Shown here: piece after piece, positions 42,189-53,440 of the stretch | Numbering within the stretch: position 1 is the stretch's first letter | How the letters are laid out: every line of letters starts with the position of its first letter | Source of the DNA: Ovis canadensis | Taxonomy: Eukaryota; Chordata; Mammalia; Artiodactyla; Bovidae | Reading direction: 5' to 3' | NCBI RefSeq assembly: GCF_042477335.2 | Contig: NC_091246.1 | Coordinates: 214,271,501-214,335,500 of the forward strand | DNA: 64,000 nt | Position numbers and translations under genes: made by a program | Notes under the pieces: generated by a model | Told to the model about the DNA's origin: nothing | Database searches by the model: none | What the model saw: only the letters and a program-made list of their open reading frames with translations

Positions 42189-43029
42189 TATATCAACTTC
42201 TATATCTATACTGAAATGTGACAAATTTGAGAAACACTCTTTAGCGTTGTGAACTATAAGAGGCTGGCTAGCAGCTTAATCTTTGTGGTTCACTGAGTGT
42301 CCAATTGTATTTCACAGTTCTAACCTTAAGCTCAGCTACAGTGATGGGCTCCCTTCCCTTTTCTTTCTCCATCCTTCAGTTCTGGAGTCTTTAACAGACT
42401 ATGTGGGAGAGGATGACTGGTAATACACAAGGACAAGGGATCTTGGGGAAGGGGAGGTGAGGGAGCAAGGTTGAGGGACTGAGGGAGAGAGAGAGCACAG
42501 GCCTAGAGCAGGCTATGGATGGGTACACCTGGAGCAGGCAGAGGATGGCCATGCCTGTGAACTCAGGGGTGTCTTACATAGACTAAGGAGGCCACTTACC
42601 AGAGCATACTATCCCCTGGTTCTGCATGGAGAAACTTATTGGCATCTGAGGCAGAGAATTGACTAAATTTAGGGGGTGGATTCCCAATCTATGTTGGATA
42701 TGTTTTGACTGTTCCATCCCCAGTGACCAGCTGTCAGCTGGATTCCGTCAGTAAGGGAGACTGGGTCATGAAGACAGTCCTAAATGGACCATCTAGCCAG
42801 TTGACCATAAAACTGCATGGCCTCTCCTGTGCACAGGTCTAAGTGAAATGAATAAGGCTTTTTGTGCACTATGCACTTCTCCCTTCTCCCCCAGCACAAT
42901 CTTAGGCCTCTGGAACATTTTCCTACTCTAGAAAGTGGCCCTGAATTACACTTGACAATCCTGTAATGATTACATTTTGTTTCTGATCTCTGTTATACTT
43001 TCATTCAAGGTTTCATCATCTCTTGCCTG
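42189..43029. other. Single-copy sequence, nothing recognised
   Basis: No gene, exon or named repeat. A short GA-rich run lies at about 42479-42497. Confidence 0.4.
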
Positions 43030-43920
43030 AACCACAGGAACAGACAACTTATTGGTCTCTATGTCTTCCCTTCTCTTTGTAACTGACGTTGGAATTGTCT
43101 TTCTCAACCACACATCTACAATGGTCATGTCACCTGCTGTTTTGGTGTCCTTTGGTTTCCTTTTCCCCCTGAATGAAATGTAATGTGGAATCTGCTATGA
43201 AACACTGAAGCAGCCCTGCTCTGTGGAAGTGGGTGTGGGTGTGGACAGAGTCCATGCACACTCAGCCTTTCTCTTAAAGTCATTCACCTCATTGACCATG
43301 ACCAGTTTCCGTCCTCGCAGGGCATCCGCAGGATCGTCTAGAACCTGCTTTGAGCATGAGCACCCTAAAGCACACAGCGCAGTTTGTGCAGCCTCCTTCT
43401 CAGCTCTCCTGCACAGCTTCACGCCCCTTGCATGCTCCACCTTTGCACAGGTTGCCTCTTTTTTCTGGAGTGCTCTCCACCTTGTCTATCCAACAATCTC
43501 CTCTGATCTTTTGAGGAGGAGTTCAGATGTCATCTCCTCTTAGAACCATCACAAAATCCCTGGGAAGGGATTGGTCCACCCTTTGTGTTCTCCCTGCCCG
43601 TCTCTGAGTCACCGTTTACTACCTTGTCTTGCAATTTTTAATTTGCATCTGTATCATCCGTCACTCAGCTCTCAGGGAGCCCATGTCTTATTGTGTATGT
43701 TCCCTTATATCCTATCTCCAAGCCTAGTGCTCGGCTGTTGCTGCTGCTGCTGCTAAGTCGCTTCAGTCGTGTCTGACTCTGTGTGACCCCATAGATGGCA
43801 GCCCACTAGGCTCCCCCGTCCCTGGGATTCTTCAGGCAAGAATACTGGAGTGGACTGCCATTGCCTTCTCTGAGTGCTCGTCCGTAGCTGGTTGTAAATG
43901 ATCATGATTGATTAAATGGG
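43030..43920 (+). mobile_element. L2 LINE 3' region, split by a Bov-A2
   Basis: 'ttttctggagtgctctccac', 'ttgaggaggagttcagatgt', 'catctcctcttagaaccatc' and 'ggagcccatgtcttattgtg' form the L2 3' untranslated order. A Bov-A2 interrupts at 43734-43872, after which the L2 end ('gttgtaaatgatcatgattg') resumes. The upstream limit near 43030 is uncertain. Frames at 43195-43543 are incidental. Confidence 0.6.
43726..43880 (-). mobile_element. Bov-A2-type SINE, antisense, with 8-bp TSD
   Basis: Element 43734-43872: '(ctg)n' tail 'gctgttgctgctgctgctgc' then 'taagtcgcttcagtcgtgtc' and 'aatactggagtggactgcc'. AGTGCTCG at 43726-43733 and 43873-43880. Confidence 0.95.
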
Positions 43921-44129
43921 AAAAATCAGTGCACTTAGCCCACTTTGGAGTCAAAGAGTATCTTGAGTCTCAGAGAGTTTAGCAAATTTGGTGAAAATCA
44001 GTGAATGTTTTCAAAGTAAACTAACACTGTGGTTTTGTCCTTTAAACCACATCTAGATAAAATGGACTTTTAAGGCTACATTTTCAGTCAAGATGTCCAG
44101 AATCAAACGAAATGGAAGAAAATGGTTCC

Positions 44130-44400
44130 CCAGCATTTCTGGGAAATGATTCCACTTCTCCGTCAAGGCCCAGCTCACGCATCATCTTCTCCCTAGGGCT
44201 TTAGTTGGCTTCTCATTCCCATGTTTGTCTCTTTTAATTTAACTCTTTTAATGATGCTTGGCTCTGCTGTATAACCCATTCTCTAATTCCCTACCCTGGA
44301 CTCAGTCAGTATTTTGAGTTGAAATATGTTGATCTGGGAAAGCAAAAGCTGTGTCTTGTGGCTCTTTCCACTCTGTATTTTCTGTTAAACAACAAAGGAG
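44130..44400 (+). mobile_element. L2 LINE 3' fragment
   Basis: 'cttctccgtcaaggcccagc', 'tcacgcatcatcttctccct' and 'gcaaaagctgtgtcttgtgg' fit the L2 3' region ('...aaggcccagctcaa...cctcc...', '...ctgtgtctt...'). Confidence 0.55.
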
Positions 44401-44830
44401 TTGAATCTCCTAGGGCTTTTTTTTATTTTTGGCCTTAGCCTTTCCCCTGCAAAAAAATCAGAGGAAGAAGACTCACTGGAACATACGCCATTTGTTAATT
44501 TGAGCACGTGGTTCTTCTTTAGAAATCTTTTAGGAAGGTAACGATTACCACTCAGAAAAAGATTATTTAGCATCTTCTACATTTCAAGGATGTAGCAGAA
44601 AAGGGCAAAAGATGCCTTTGCCAAGAGCGTCCAATAATGGGAATCATTTGGCGTGCAAAAGAAAGCACCAGGTGGGTGAGCCAGGTGGTCTGTAACAGGA
44701 ATGCTCACTTTTTCTCTGGTAGGCCAGATGCTGGGAGCTGGAAGAGAAGGAGAGTTGGAAAATGGGAATCTTGATAGGGATGGAAGGCCTGCCAATTTGG
44801 TAGCAGGTGCTGATACCCAAGGCAAGAAAA
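44401..44830. other. Single-copy sequence, nothing recognised
   Basis: No element identified. The 167-codon minus-strand frame reaching to 45080 runs through the adjacent Bov-tA and is not a gene. Confidence 0.4.
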
Positions 44831-45020
44831 AGTGAAAGTGAAAGTTGCTCAGTTGTGTCCGACACTTTGTGACTCCTTGGGCTATACAGTCCATGGAATT
44901 CTCCAGGCCAGAATACTGGAGTGGGTAGCCTTTCCTTTCTCCAGGGGATCTTCCCAACTCAGGGATTAAACCCAGTTCTCCCACATTGTAAGCAGACTCT
45001 TTACCAGTTGAGCCACAAGG
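44831..45020 (-). mobile_element. Bov-tA SINE, antisense
   Basis: The BovA end 'gttgctcagttgtgtccgac', 'ggccagaatactggagtggg', then the tRNA-like head 'tttaccagttgagccacaag' at the right. The short left tail is (gtgaaa)n. Confidence 0.94.
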
Positions 45021-45489
45021 GGATAAAGTGATGGTAAAAAAATTTCCCCTGTGGAGATGGCTGAGGAACAGCAAGTACACTGTTCTCTTTCATCTGATAT
45101 CCAGTTGTTTGTTATTCCACGGGGGGCTAGTTCCTCTTCATTCTTCCCACACATTCAGAAAAGTCTGTTGTGCACAATGGCTTTTTCACTGGCGGTGTGT
45201 TGCACATAGCACAGAAAGAGGAGAGAAGTCACAGGAGAAGGACAAGTAAGTCGGGATCAAGAATTCAGAAGAAGCAGGAAGTCTGAGCAAGAGGTAACCA
45301 GGATGCTACCCCTGGGGGACCTCTGGGGGATACCCTGGAATCTGGAGGAGCGGGCTGTACATCTCCCAGTTCATGAACTGAAGAAGCCAACTATCTCATT
45401 TGGATGTTAAAGGAAAGGGCACTTCTTTCCTTTCAGGCAAAAGGGATGTACTGTATTGCAGAAGAATGTGTGTGCTTTCTTATTAGCAG
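45021..45489. other. Single-copy sequence, nothing recognised
   Basis: No repeat family or exon. Confidence 0.4.
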
Positions 45490-46195
45490 GGCTATCTTAA
45501 GGCATCTCTAAATCCTGGGCATCTTGATTTTGGAGGGCTCAAGTCATATTGTCACAATAAATACAACTCTGTATTTTCTAATATAAATGTGAAGCCATCT
45601 TGGTAATCTTGTTTTAATATTATTATATGTTCTTGACATAGTTATTAATTTACCTTTTATAGTGTTTTTTTTTTGACCCAACACATTTCTTAAGATCAGA
45701 CCTTAAATATTTTAATGTACCTTTGCAAGGCTTATGAGCCTTCAGCCCTGTGCTTGCTTTAGCTAATGGATAAAATGTTCATATATGAAAATAAGCTCTT
45801 TCTTGAAGAGGTAAAGCCAATTCCCAAAGAAGTGTTATCAGCTTTCCTTGACAAACACAGATATTTCACTCACATCCAAAAATGACTTAGACCCTGAGTT
45901 TACAAATAGGATTTCAGTAGGTTAATTAAAATAGCATAGAAATAATTTTTAGTGGAGGTCTTTATCTACAAGCCTCTTGGTTATCAATTAGAGTCTTGTT
46001 TCTAATTAAAAAGCAAAACAAAGCAATACATACAGTAATTAGTAAATGAAACCCTTCGAAGTAAACCTCAAGGCCTGATAAGAACTGTATAATTTTTTAA
46101 AGCATTTTTGTGTCAAGAGACTATTCAAAGTACAGGTTTTATAGATATTTTCCTTTTAAAGAGAATTCTCTTAGCTAATCAGATGCTGTGCGGCC
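45490..46195. promoter_or_regulatory. Candidate conserved non-coding element
   Basis: Seven hundred bases without any recognised repeat. TAATTA occurs at 45923-45928, 46003-46008 and 46036-46041, and CAATTA at 45985-45990. TAATTA is the core bound by many homeodomain factors. Several such sites within 120 bases in a repeat-free block suggest an enhancer, but AT-richness alone could give the motif. No coding frame of note. Confidence 0.4.
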
Positions 46196-47234
46196 TTGCC
46201 TTTAATTTTATCTGGCCAAGCTTCCCGCCATCTGTTTTCCCATAATGCTCTCACTCTCCCCTCCAGATGTTTGGCACAGCATCTCAACTTGATGTCTATT
46301 TCTTCTTGTTCCCCTTCACCTCACATGAACCTTCCAAGTCATAATTCTTTAGAAATAGACACAAGGAGCTTTATTTCAAATCATCGTTTTTACTTAAGGA
46401 GTTCCATCTCCAAGGTCAGTAGAAGTCAAAAAATTTTCTTATTGTAGAATTCCTTGGCTGTGTGCATTTTTAAAAAAGAAAGGAAGAAAAGAAACCAGAA
46501 GCATAAGATTGTTAAGCAATATCCTCATGTTCACATAAGCCAGGGACTCAGGAATAGGAATTAAACATCAAGAATTTTACTTTTGATTCTTTTTTAACAT
46601 TTGATTTACTGAAAACTGAAGCTATTCTATCAGTCACTTGGCAGCTTCAACTTTGATCAATGCCTCTATTCAATAGGGGGTCAAATACCTGAAGGGAAAT
46701 AAAAGAATTCTCTGGAACATATGGCAGGGAAAGGATCATTTGTGTGTGCCTGCTGAAAAGACAAATGACTTGCGTTCTCAGCTCCCTTACTGTGGCCGTG
46801 TTCTCTGCCGCTCAGCTCATCATAGACAATCTTGGGCTCCAGCTAATCTGCTGCTTTTCAAAGCAAGCTAAATGGAAATAAAGGTTTAAATATCTGGAAA
46901 CGAAGTTATGATTTAAGAGAAAAAAAAAAAACTAGCAGTCTGAAAAAATTTTCCTGACAAAGTGTACAGCATGTTAGGAAAATTCTTTTCTGAGACCACC
47001 TGCTGATATTCTATTTTATAACTAGAGAGAATACAGCCTTCTGGCCAAAACTTAGATGGAACTATAGCTTTTGGAAGAGGAAGGAAAAAATTACCCTAAA
47101 CCTCATTGAGAACAGAAGTCGTTTTCATGGTACAAACAAATCTACAAGCTAGAAAAGCTCTCCTTGCTATCTTTTGAAAAATATTTTGTCCTTAATGTCT
47201 CATGTGTACCCTCTGTTCTACATTTACTGCTGAA
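46196..47234. other. Repeat-poor single-copy sequence
   Basis: No element or exon. An A-run at about 46920-46931. Parts (46830-46980) share the look of the preceding candidate element but have no distinct motif cluster. Confidence 0.4.
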
Positions 47235-47390
47235 ATCTAGGTCAAGTCATTATCAGCTCATGCTGCGCCTGGGCCATGGCCTCAACACGCGTCTCCCCAC
47301 CTCCAGGCTCACTCAATTGCATTTACCTACCCTGCTTGAACTCCTTCCAACAAGAACCCTGCATTGGTTTAGGAAAGATATCTCACAAGG
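47235..47390 (+). mobile_element. L2 LINE fragment
   Basis: 'tcattatcagctcatgctgc', 'gcctgggccatggcctcaac' and 'cacctccaggctcactcaat' match the L2 ORF2 C-terminal region in sense orientation. Confidence 0.55.
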
Positions 47391-47464
47391 TATTGAGGAA
47401 GAAGACAAAGCACCAAAGACCCACCCAAGTATATGGATTTGTGTCAGAAAGGGAGTCAAGATGT

Positions 47465-47885
47465 GGACACAGCTAGAGTCTGTCATACAGAGTGAAATAT
47501 ATCAGAAAGAGAAAGACAACTATTACATATTAACTCAGGTATGTGGGATCTAGAGAACTGGTACAGATGAATCAGTTCCAGGGCAGGACAGAAATGCAGA
47601 TATAACAAACAGAAGTGTGGACATGGCGGGGAAGAGGAGCGTGGGATGAACTGGGAGAGTGGCATTGGCATATACCAACGCCATGGGTAATATAGCTGCT
47701 AGGAAGCTGCTGCATAGCACAGGGTGCTCAGCTTGGTGCCTTGTGGTGACCTAGAGAGGTGGGATGGTGGTGGGGAGGGAGGTCCAGGGGGAGGCCGTTT
47801 ATGTATACATATTGCTGATTGTACAGCAGAAACTAACACAACATTGTAAAGAATGATATTCCAATAAATTTTTTAAAAAGAGCTT
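47465..47885 (+). mobile_element. L1 LINE 3' end, sense
   Basis: 'agagtctgtcatacagagtg', 'atatcagaaagagaaagaca', 'ggtatgtgggatctagagaa', 'tgctgcatagcacagggtgc', 'tgtacagcagaaactaacac' and 'cattgtaaagaatgatattc', ending in an AATAAA-like 3' terminus at about 47863. The 129-codon frame starting at 47164 reads into it by chance. Confidence 0.92.
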
Positions 47886-48009
47886 CAATCTATTTATGTG
47901 AGTATTATCTGGAAATAAGCTCAGAAGGTTGTTTCAAGAATGAACTGTGATAACATGTAGAAGAATCTGTACCTTGCTTCTCACACTGTAGACACTCAAT
48001 GAGTCTTAT

Positions 48010-48310
48010 CTGCCACTGCCTGTCTCTTGTGAATTTTTCTTGCCACACTCTTTGTATCTTGTGAATTTTTGCCTCTGCTGGTCCTTTTACATGATTTGCT
48101 CTCCTCTGCCAAGTTCAAAGTCTACCTACTTTGAAATACTATCATACGTTATCACATCTGGCCTAGTATTCTGATTAATAATGGCTTTCCCGTCTCCTCT
48201 TATGTATTGTAAACATCCCAAGAACATGCATCTTTATAGTCCTTGTAGCATTTTAAAAGTTTGTAAATAGTTGTATGCTCCATATTTATTGAACAAATTC
48301 TAATTGTTTA
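48010..48310 (+). mobile_element. Probable L2 LINE 3' fragment
   Basis: 'ggtccttttacatgatttgc', 'tctcctctgccaagttcaaa', 'gtctacctactttgaaatac' with a late 'ccatatttattgaacaaatt' fits L2, but only loosely. Confidence 0.45.
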
Positions 48311-49150
48311 CCAAAACTCTCAACATGATTTTCAATCATAAACATTTAAATTTAATCCATTAAGATCTAAAAAATCAGGTGGAATTTCTCTCCTAAACAT
48401 TTCTCACCCAGTTTCTAAGGATCACGTCTTAAATAACAAGCCATATTCCCTTGAAGACGTCTATTCCTGCCAAGGGCATCACCAGTACAATGTTTTGACA
48501 TAAATCAAGTCAATAATATAAGACTGAATAGAACTTATTTTAAGCTCCACACAAGTGAAGGAAGAAAAATAAAAATCCCTTGAAAAAGAGCTGCCAAACA
48601 TTGGACAGCCTGCTAATGTTAAAAAAAAAAAATGAGATGTTTCTTTTCACCATCCCTAAATTATTGAGATGGCAGGTGTGCCTGTTTTATGTTGTTGCTT
48701 ATGTTTGTGATTGAGAAGTAAACTTTGCCTGTAGCCAGTTAATCATCTGAGCCTTTCGGAAAACTTAATTGAGAGGTCATTATTTGCTTTGCTTCCTTCT
48801 TCCTCCGCATCTCCACGGCATATCAGCAGTCACAGTGATGCATCACTCTGCTGGTAATTCATACGGTATATTCAGAACCACAGATCATGGCTGCTTCAGA
48901 CCTGCCAGATGTTCCAAGTCTCTTGCTGCAATTAAGTTCCAACACAGCCCAATTTGAAAGAGATGGAGAAACCACAGTTCTAATTAAGAATATTCATGCG
49001 TTTGCACCTTGGAAAGCCAGAAATCACATAATGTCCCAGAGTGGACAATATCCTTTCCTTTGAGAAGACAGAAAAAAATGCAATTTAAAATAAGTCACCA
49101 GATATGCACTAGGGGAAGCTCTGAATTGAAACAAAAGATGTGGGATTGGA
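48311..49150. promoter_or_regulatory. Candidate conserved non-coding element
   Basis: Repeat-free block. Within 48735-48990 are 'gttaatcatc', 'cttaattgag', 'gtaattcat', 'caattaag' and 'ctaattaag' plus a perfect 14-bp palindrome AGTGATGCATCACT at 48834-48847. The GC content and motif order look deliberate rather than AT-rich noise. Enhancer function is inferred only. Confidence 0.42.
48834..48847. promoter_or_regulatory. Perfect palindrome AGTGATGCATCACT
   Basis: Self-complementary over all 14 bases. The core TGATGCATCA resembles a dimeric bZIP/CARE-like half-site pair (TGATGCAA family) or two TGAT homeodomain half-sites. It is embedded in a repeat-free block. Confidence 0.5.
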
Positions 49151-49204
49151 TGAACTATTTGAACTCCCAGCTAAACCTGCCTTAATCAGAATTTAAAGGG
49201 CTAG
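49151..49204. other. Single-copy sequence
   Basis: Short link to the next relic; nothing recognised. Confidence 0.3.
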
Positions 49205-49320
49205 TTCAGGGCTCCAAACACTGACCATACATTATCATCTGAGAAACTTAAAAAAGAAAATCACCCTTGCCTGGGTCCACTGCAGAGCTAGTCTAGATCA
49301 AGAAGAAGAAACAGTGTTGT
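49205..49320 (+). mobile_element. MER20-like DNA transposon relic
   Basis: 'gggctccaaacactgaccat', 'tatcatctgagaaacttaaa' and 'cacccttgcctgggtccact' follow the MER20 layout ('...ctgagcatcagaatcacctgg...aaaaatacagattcctgggccc...'). Diverged. Confidence 0.45.
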
Positions 49321-49664
49321 TGTGAGCATTCCCATCTCCACACAGGAGTTATCGCTAGACTGTTGCTAGGGTAACCACAAACATGTTCTTCTTAGACATT
49401 TAAAAGGAGAACTCAAGGCATCTTCAGCTGGACTAGAAACAGGTGCCAGCATTTGAAGTAGGCTCAGCCAACCAAATTAGGCAAGGCTGAGACTTTCTGC
49501 TACACCTATGATAAGTGATCAGAAGTTCCTGACAGCATCTTCAGAAGAAATATAGGAAATGATCTTCATTATGATACTTGCTTGAGGTGGTAGAGTTCAC
49601 ACTTTGTGAACCACTTTATGTTGTGTGTGTTGTGATCCCTGGAATTAGAATCCTTGAAAAGATA
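49321..49664. other. Single-copy sequence, nothing recognised
   Basis: No element or exon. Confidence 0.4.
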
Positions 49665-49765
49665 TTAAAATGCAATATGGTGAGTTAAGGGATCAGGATT
49701 CAGTGTCTGTCATTAATTAGCTGTGAAATGGGCAAATTATTCCAACTTTCTGGGCAATGATCTCC
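49665..49765 (+). mobile_element. MIR SINE fragment
   Basis: 'gggatcaggattcagtgtct', 'gtcattaattagctgtgaaa' and 'tgggcaaattattccaactt' are the MIR core in sense order. Confidence 0.65.
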
Positions 49766-49879
49766 TTACCTAATAAAGATAAAGTTTCAAGGGGCAATTT
49801 TAGGGGTCCCAGGGGCCTTAGAGGCAGTTGTGTTATCCTACAGTGGACATCTATTGTTTTGAACTTTCAAACTCCACTT

Positions 49880-50424
49880 TCCCTTTGTTCTATAGCTGAC
49901 CCTTGGTTTTTCTCTGAAAATCAATCTTTCCTCACTCTCAGGCTATGTAGGTACTGACTATACTTCTAGCTCCAGGGCACAGTATTTCACCTAGGTCTAG
50001 CCAGTTGAAACACTGCATTACCTACTCATACAGGAATGGTTTAGGTATGTGACTCAAGTCAATCAAATTCAATGAAACTCAGTTCTGGGATTTTTTTTTT
50101 TTTTCTGGAACTATGATGAATGATAAACTCTTTTCTCTGGGTTTTAAGTTTTAGGAAGTAAGCTTGGAGCTGAGAGGAGAGATCTTGTCATCGTAGTGGG
50201 ATAACATGCCTCAAGAGGAAGCCAACACAGTACAAATTAGAGCTAATAAAAGGAGAGCTATCATTCCCTGGTGGCATAATTTAAAGCTCCTAGATCCAGC
50301 TATACCTGAAGCTGTTCTGCCCTTTTCAGTAGTCTAAATCAATAAGGCCTCCCCTCTTGTAAATTAAACCAGTTTGAATTGGATTCTTTCACTGGCATCC
50401 AAAAGAGTTCTGATCAATACCAAC
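49880..50424 (+). repeat. Old interspersed repeat, family uncertain
   Basis: 'ggaagccaacacagtacaaa', 'agctcctagatccagctata', 'cctgaagctgttctgccctt' and 'aaaccagtttgaattggatt' ending 'aaagagttctgatcaatacc' is the tail of a common old mammalian repeat I cannot name with certainty. A T-run lies at about 50091-50104. Confidence 0.55.
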
Positions 50425-50535
50425 CCCTCATTTTATAGGCTTTGGAAAATGACACCAAAGGTGGTGACTTGTCCAGATGTAGATAAAGTCAGAGGCAGGA
50501 TTAGAACCAGCTTCTGAGCTTTCCAGTTCAAACAC
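50425..50535 (-). mobile_element. MIR SINE fragment, antisense
   Basis: 'caacccctcattttataggc', 'ggtggtgacttgtccagatg' and 'gtcagaggcaggattagaac' are reverse-complement MIR phrases. Confidence 0.65.
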
Positions 50536-50728
50536 TTTCAAAATACATCTAAACCTTGAATTTACAAAAAATAAAAAAGAAAGAAAGTGCTGACTTCTTG
50601 GAAATATCTGTTTAATTCACTCTTTCCTCTGTTCCAGTAATAGTACTCTTTGTAATTCTTGAGTGATTTATTTTCTTGCAGCCTTTTGCTGTCTCTGAAT
50701 TCACTTATTTTGTAACTGTTATATCTAG

Positions 50729-50842
50729 CCTGAGAGAACTCCAGGAGTTGGTGATGGACAGGGAGGCTTGGCATGCTGCGATTCATGGGGTCGCAAAGAG
50801 TCAGACACGACTGAGCAACTGAACTGAACTGAACTGAACTGA
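50729..50842 (+). mobile_element. BovB 3'-terminal fragment
   Basis: 'agagaactccaggagttggt', 'gatggacagggaggcttggc', 'ggggtcgcaaagagtcagac' and the pentamer tail 'gaactgaactgaactga' (five tandem ACTGA-type units). Only about 115 bases: a very short insertion. Confidence 0.95.
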
Positions 50843-51086
50843 TACCTACTAACCAAGTTAATGAGAAACAAACCTGGCAACAATCCACCACTCAAATTAT
50901 TATTTTGGTGCAGCTGAGAACAACTAAACAATAGGCTGTCTGAATTTCTATTTTTCAACAGACTTATTTTTCAAATCTATTTTTCAATAGATTTTTCAAA
51001 ATGATGTAGCACTGAGACCTCAATTTCCCATTAGAGGCAGAAGAGATGGATATCTTTAAAAGGAAGGATTCAGAATTAGGCTTACG
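50843..51086. other. Single-copy sequence
   Basis: Contains a local imperfect repetition of 'ttttcaa' and 'cttatttttcaa' units near 50951-51000. Nothing else. Confidence 0.4.
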
Positions 51087-51947
51087 ATTTTGCTAAATGT
51101 GAGATGCCAGGCTGGATGAAATACAAACTGGAATCAAGATTGCCAGGAGAAATATATCAACCTCAGATATACAGATGATAGCCCTCTAATAGCAGAGGGC
51201 AAAGAGGAACTAGAGAGCCTTTTGATGAGGATGAAAGAGGAGAGTGAAAAAGCTGATTTAAAACTCAACATTCAAAAAACTAAGATTATGGCATCCACTG
51301 CCATCACTTTAAACAAATAGAAAAAGCGGAACCAGTGACAGGTTTTATTTTCTTGGACTCCAAAATCACTGTGGATGGTGACTACAACCATGAAATTAAA
51401 AGATGCTTGCTCCTTGAGAGGAAAGCTATGACAAACCTAGATAGCATATTAAAAAAGCAGAGACATCACTTTGCCAACAAAGACCCGTATAGGTTTTTCC
51501 AGTAGTTATATACAAGAGTGAGAGTTGGACCATAAGGAAGGCTGAGTGCCAAAGAATCAATGCTTTGGAATTGTGGTGCTGGAGAAGACTCTTGAGAGTC
51601 CCTTGGACAGCAAGGAGATCAAACCAGTCAGTCTTAAAGGAAATCAACCCCTGAATATTCAGTGGAAGGACTGGTGATGAAGCTGAAGCTCCAATCCTTT
51701 GGCTACCTGATTTGAAGAGCTGACTCACTGGAAAAGACCCTGATGCTGAGAAAGATTGAAGGCAAAAGGAGACCGGGATGGAAGAGGATGAGATGGTTAC
51801 ATAGCATAACTGACTCAATGGACATGAATTTGAGCAAACTTAGGGGATAGTGACTGAAGGACAGGGGAGCCTGCTGTGCTGCAGTCTATGGGGTCACAAA
51901 GAGTAAGGCACAATTTAGCGACTGAACAACACAACAATTTTGCTAAA
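51087..51947 (+). mobile_element. BovB LINE, 0.84-kb copy with perfect 11-bp TSD
   Basis: Element 51098-51936 starts just upstream of the RT catalytic motif, here 'agatatacagatgatagc' (YTDD instead of YADD), and runs to 'aggcacaatttagcgactga' plus a decayed tail. ATTTTGCTAAA at 51087-51097 and 51937-51947. More diverged than the other BovB copies. Confidence 0.94.
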
Positions 51948-52999
51948 AATTTATTTCTACCAACCTTTATTTTCAATCTGTAGCTAGTGAATTAAAGCCA
52001 AATAATTAAATATTTTACAAAACAGTAAATTCAGCTTAAGATCTTCATTCTACATAAACTGTGTATTCCAATCACCCATGACCCCTCTATTTCATATGTA
52101 AATTGAATGCTTATGAATTTTTCTTCCCCATTGAACCCTGAGCTTCTATATATCAGGGATCTTATTTTAAACATTTCCAAGCCTTATGAACACTCCGTCA
52201 CTATGCACTGTATGTGTGCATGGAGTGGTGGTTAGGACACATGGCCGTTTCCAGTTTATTACTCAGAACACTGAATCAGCATGCTTGCTACGACTATCTC
52301 TGTGATCTGGTATCAAGTTCATCTGTCTGTTATTAGTATGTGTGAGAAGAGTTTGTAATATATTCAAACTAATTTCATGTTTTGAAAGTTTCTGCATGGA
52401 CCATTTTTAGTCAAGCAGAATCTCATGGGATTTTAGACCCTGAAGTGTCAGATCTAATTGTTATATTTTCATTTTCATGTCTTCAATAAGCATCTAGAAA
52501 TGAAATTATGGATTGACACTCAGGGGCTGTGTGAACTGTGAGAATGTACATTCTCAAATCTTCTCAAGTCTTACGTGCTATCCTTCCAATTTATCTCACA
52601 TCATCTAGGGTGGAGAAAGTGTGAACCTTTCTCATTTTATACACCTGGAGGTACTGAAACCAACCAGAGAGAGACTAGACTAAGGAACATTATGGAGTTT
52701 TATGTTGTCCCAGATACATGTAAATTTCTCAAGTTCTGCCTCATTCAGAATAGAGAGATTGGGAATGCTTTTTAATCTAGAAAGGAATTACATTAAATTT
52801 ATGGGTACAGATCTATTAATATATCTTTTAAACTAAAGAAGGAAACCAGAGCAATGTTTATTTAAAAAATAAGAGAACACATCCAAACAGCTTTTACTGG
52901 AGAGTTCATTTTCTTTTTCCATTTAAAAGTGAAACATTACATTAAAATTTGCATATTAATGTCAAAAGAGAGAGAGGCCAGATCTCCATGTGATATCTC
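51948..52999. other. Single-copy sequence, nothing recognised
   Basis: About 1 kb without named repeat or exon. The 66-codon frame at 52575-52775 has no domain. Confidence 0.4.
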
Positions 53000-53185
53000 A
53001 CACTCTTCACAATACCCCTAAAAATGTGAATATTATTACCCACATTTTATCAATGAAAGATCATCTTTATGGAGGTGAAGTCAATGGTCCGTGGTCATGT
53101 AGCCAGTGAGCTGCTGAACTGGATGGAGGTCAGGCATGCTTGCCTCACAGTTTCTGTCCTGACCACTCTGCTGCACAGCTTCTCA
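53000..53185 (-). mobile_element. MIR SINE, antisense
   Basis: 'ttattacccacattttatca', 'atgaaagatcatctttatgg', 'catgtagccagtgagctgct' and 'gtcctgaccactctgctgca' are reverse-complement MIR in order. Confidence 0.75.
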
Positions 53186-53309
53186 CAACATGGTCTTGAC
53201 AACTTGAGAAGACCTTAATGTATGAGCTGCAGGCTGTTTAGCTACATGCTTCACGCTGTTACCTCCATCAGTGCTGGTGACTACTCTGTGACTGAGATAT
53301 TGCTGTCTG

Positions 53310-53440
53310 CACTTTGGAGATCAGGGAAGCGGCCTGGGTAACTTGCCCAAGATCACACATGTGGCAGAATTGTGCTATTAGACACCACTCCTTCCTTCAG
53401 CTCATGTTTATTACACACGGCCTCTGTGCCAGGATGAGAA
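53310..53440 (-). mobile_element. MIR-type SINE fragment, antisense
   Basis: 'gggtaacttgcccaagatca' and 'cacatgtggcagaattgtgc' are the MIR core in reverse. The remainder is loose. Confidence 0.6.

Noticed and set aside
43195-43543. Overlapping frames of about 80-106 codons on both strands
   Set aside because: They lie over a degraded L2 3' region and have no conserved motif.
44577-45080. A 167-codon minus-strand frame
   Set aside because: A large part is the translated antisense Bov-tA SINE at 44831-45020. Not a gene.
47164-47553. A 129-codon open frame
   Set aside because: It begins in unassigned sequence, runs through L2 and ends in an L1 3' region. It is a chance fusion of repeats.
50820-50842. 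Short regular repeats (ACTGA units) suggesting a microsatellite or CRISPR-like array
   Set aside because: These are the native pentamer tail of BovB, without unique spacers. No CRISPR is expected in a mammalian genome.
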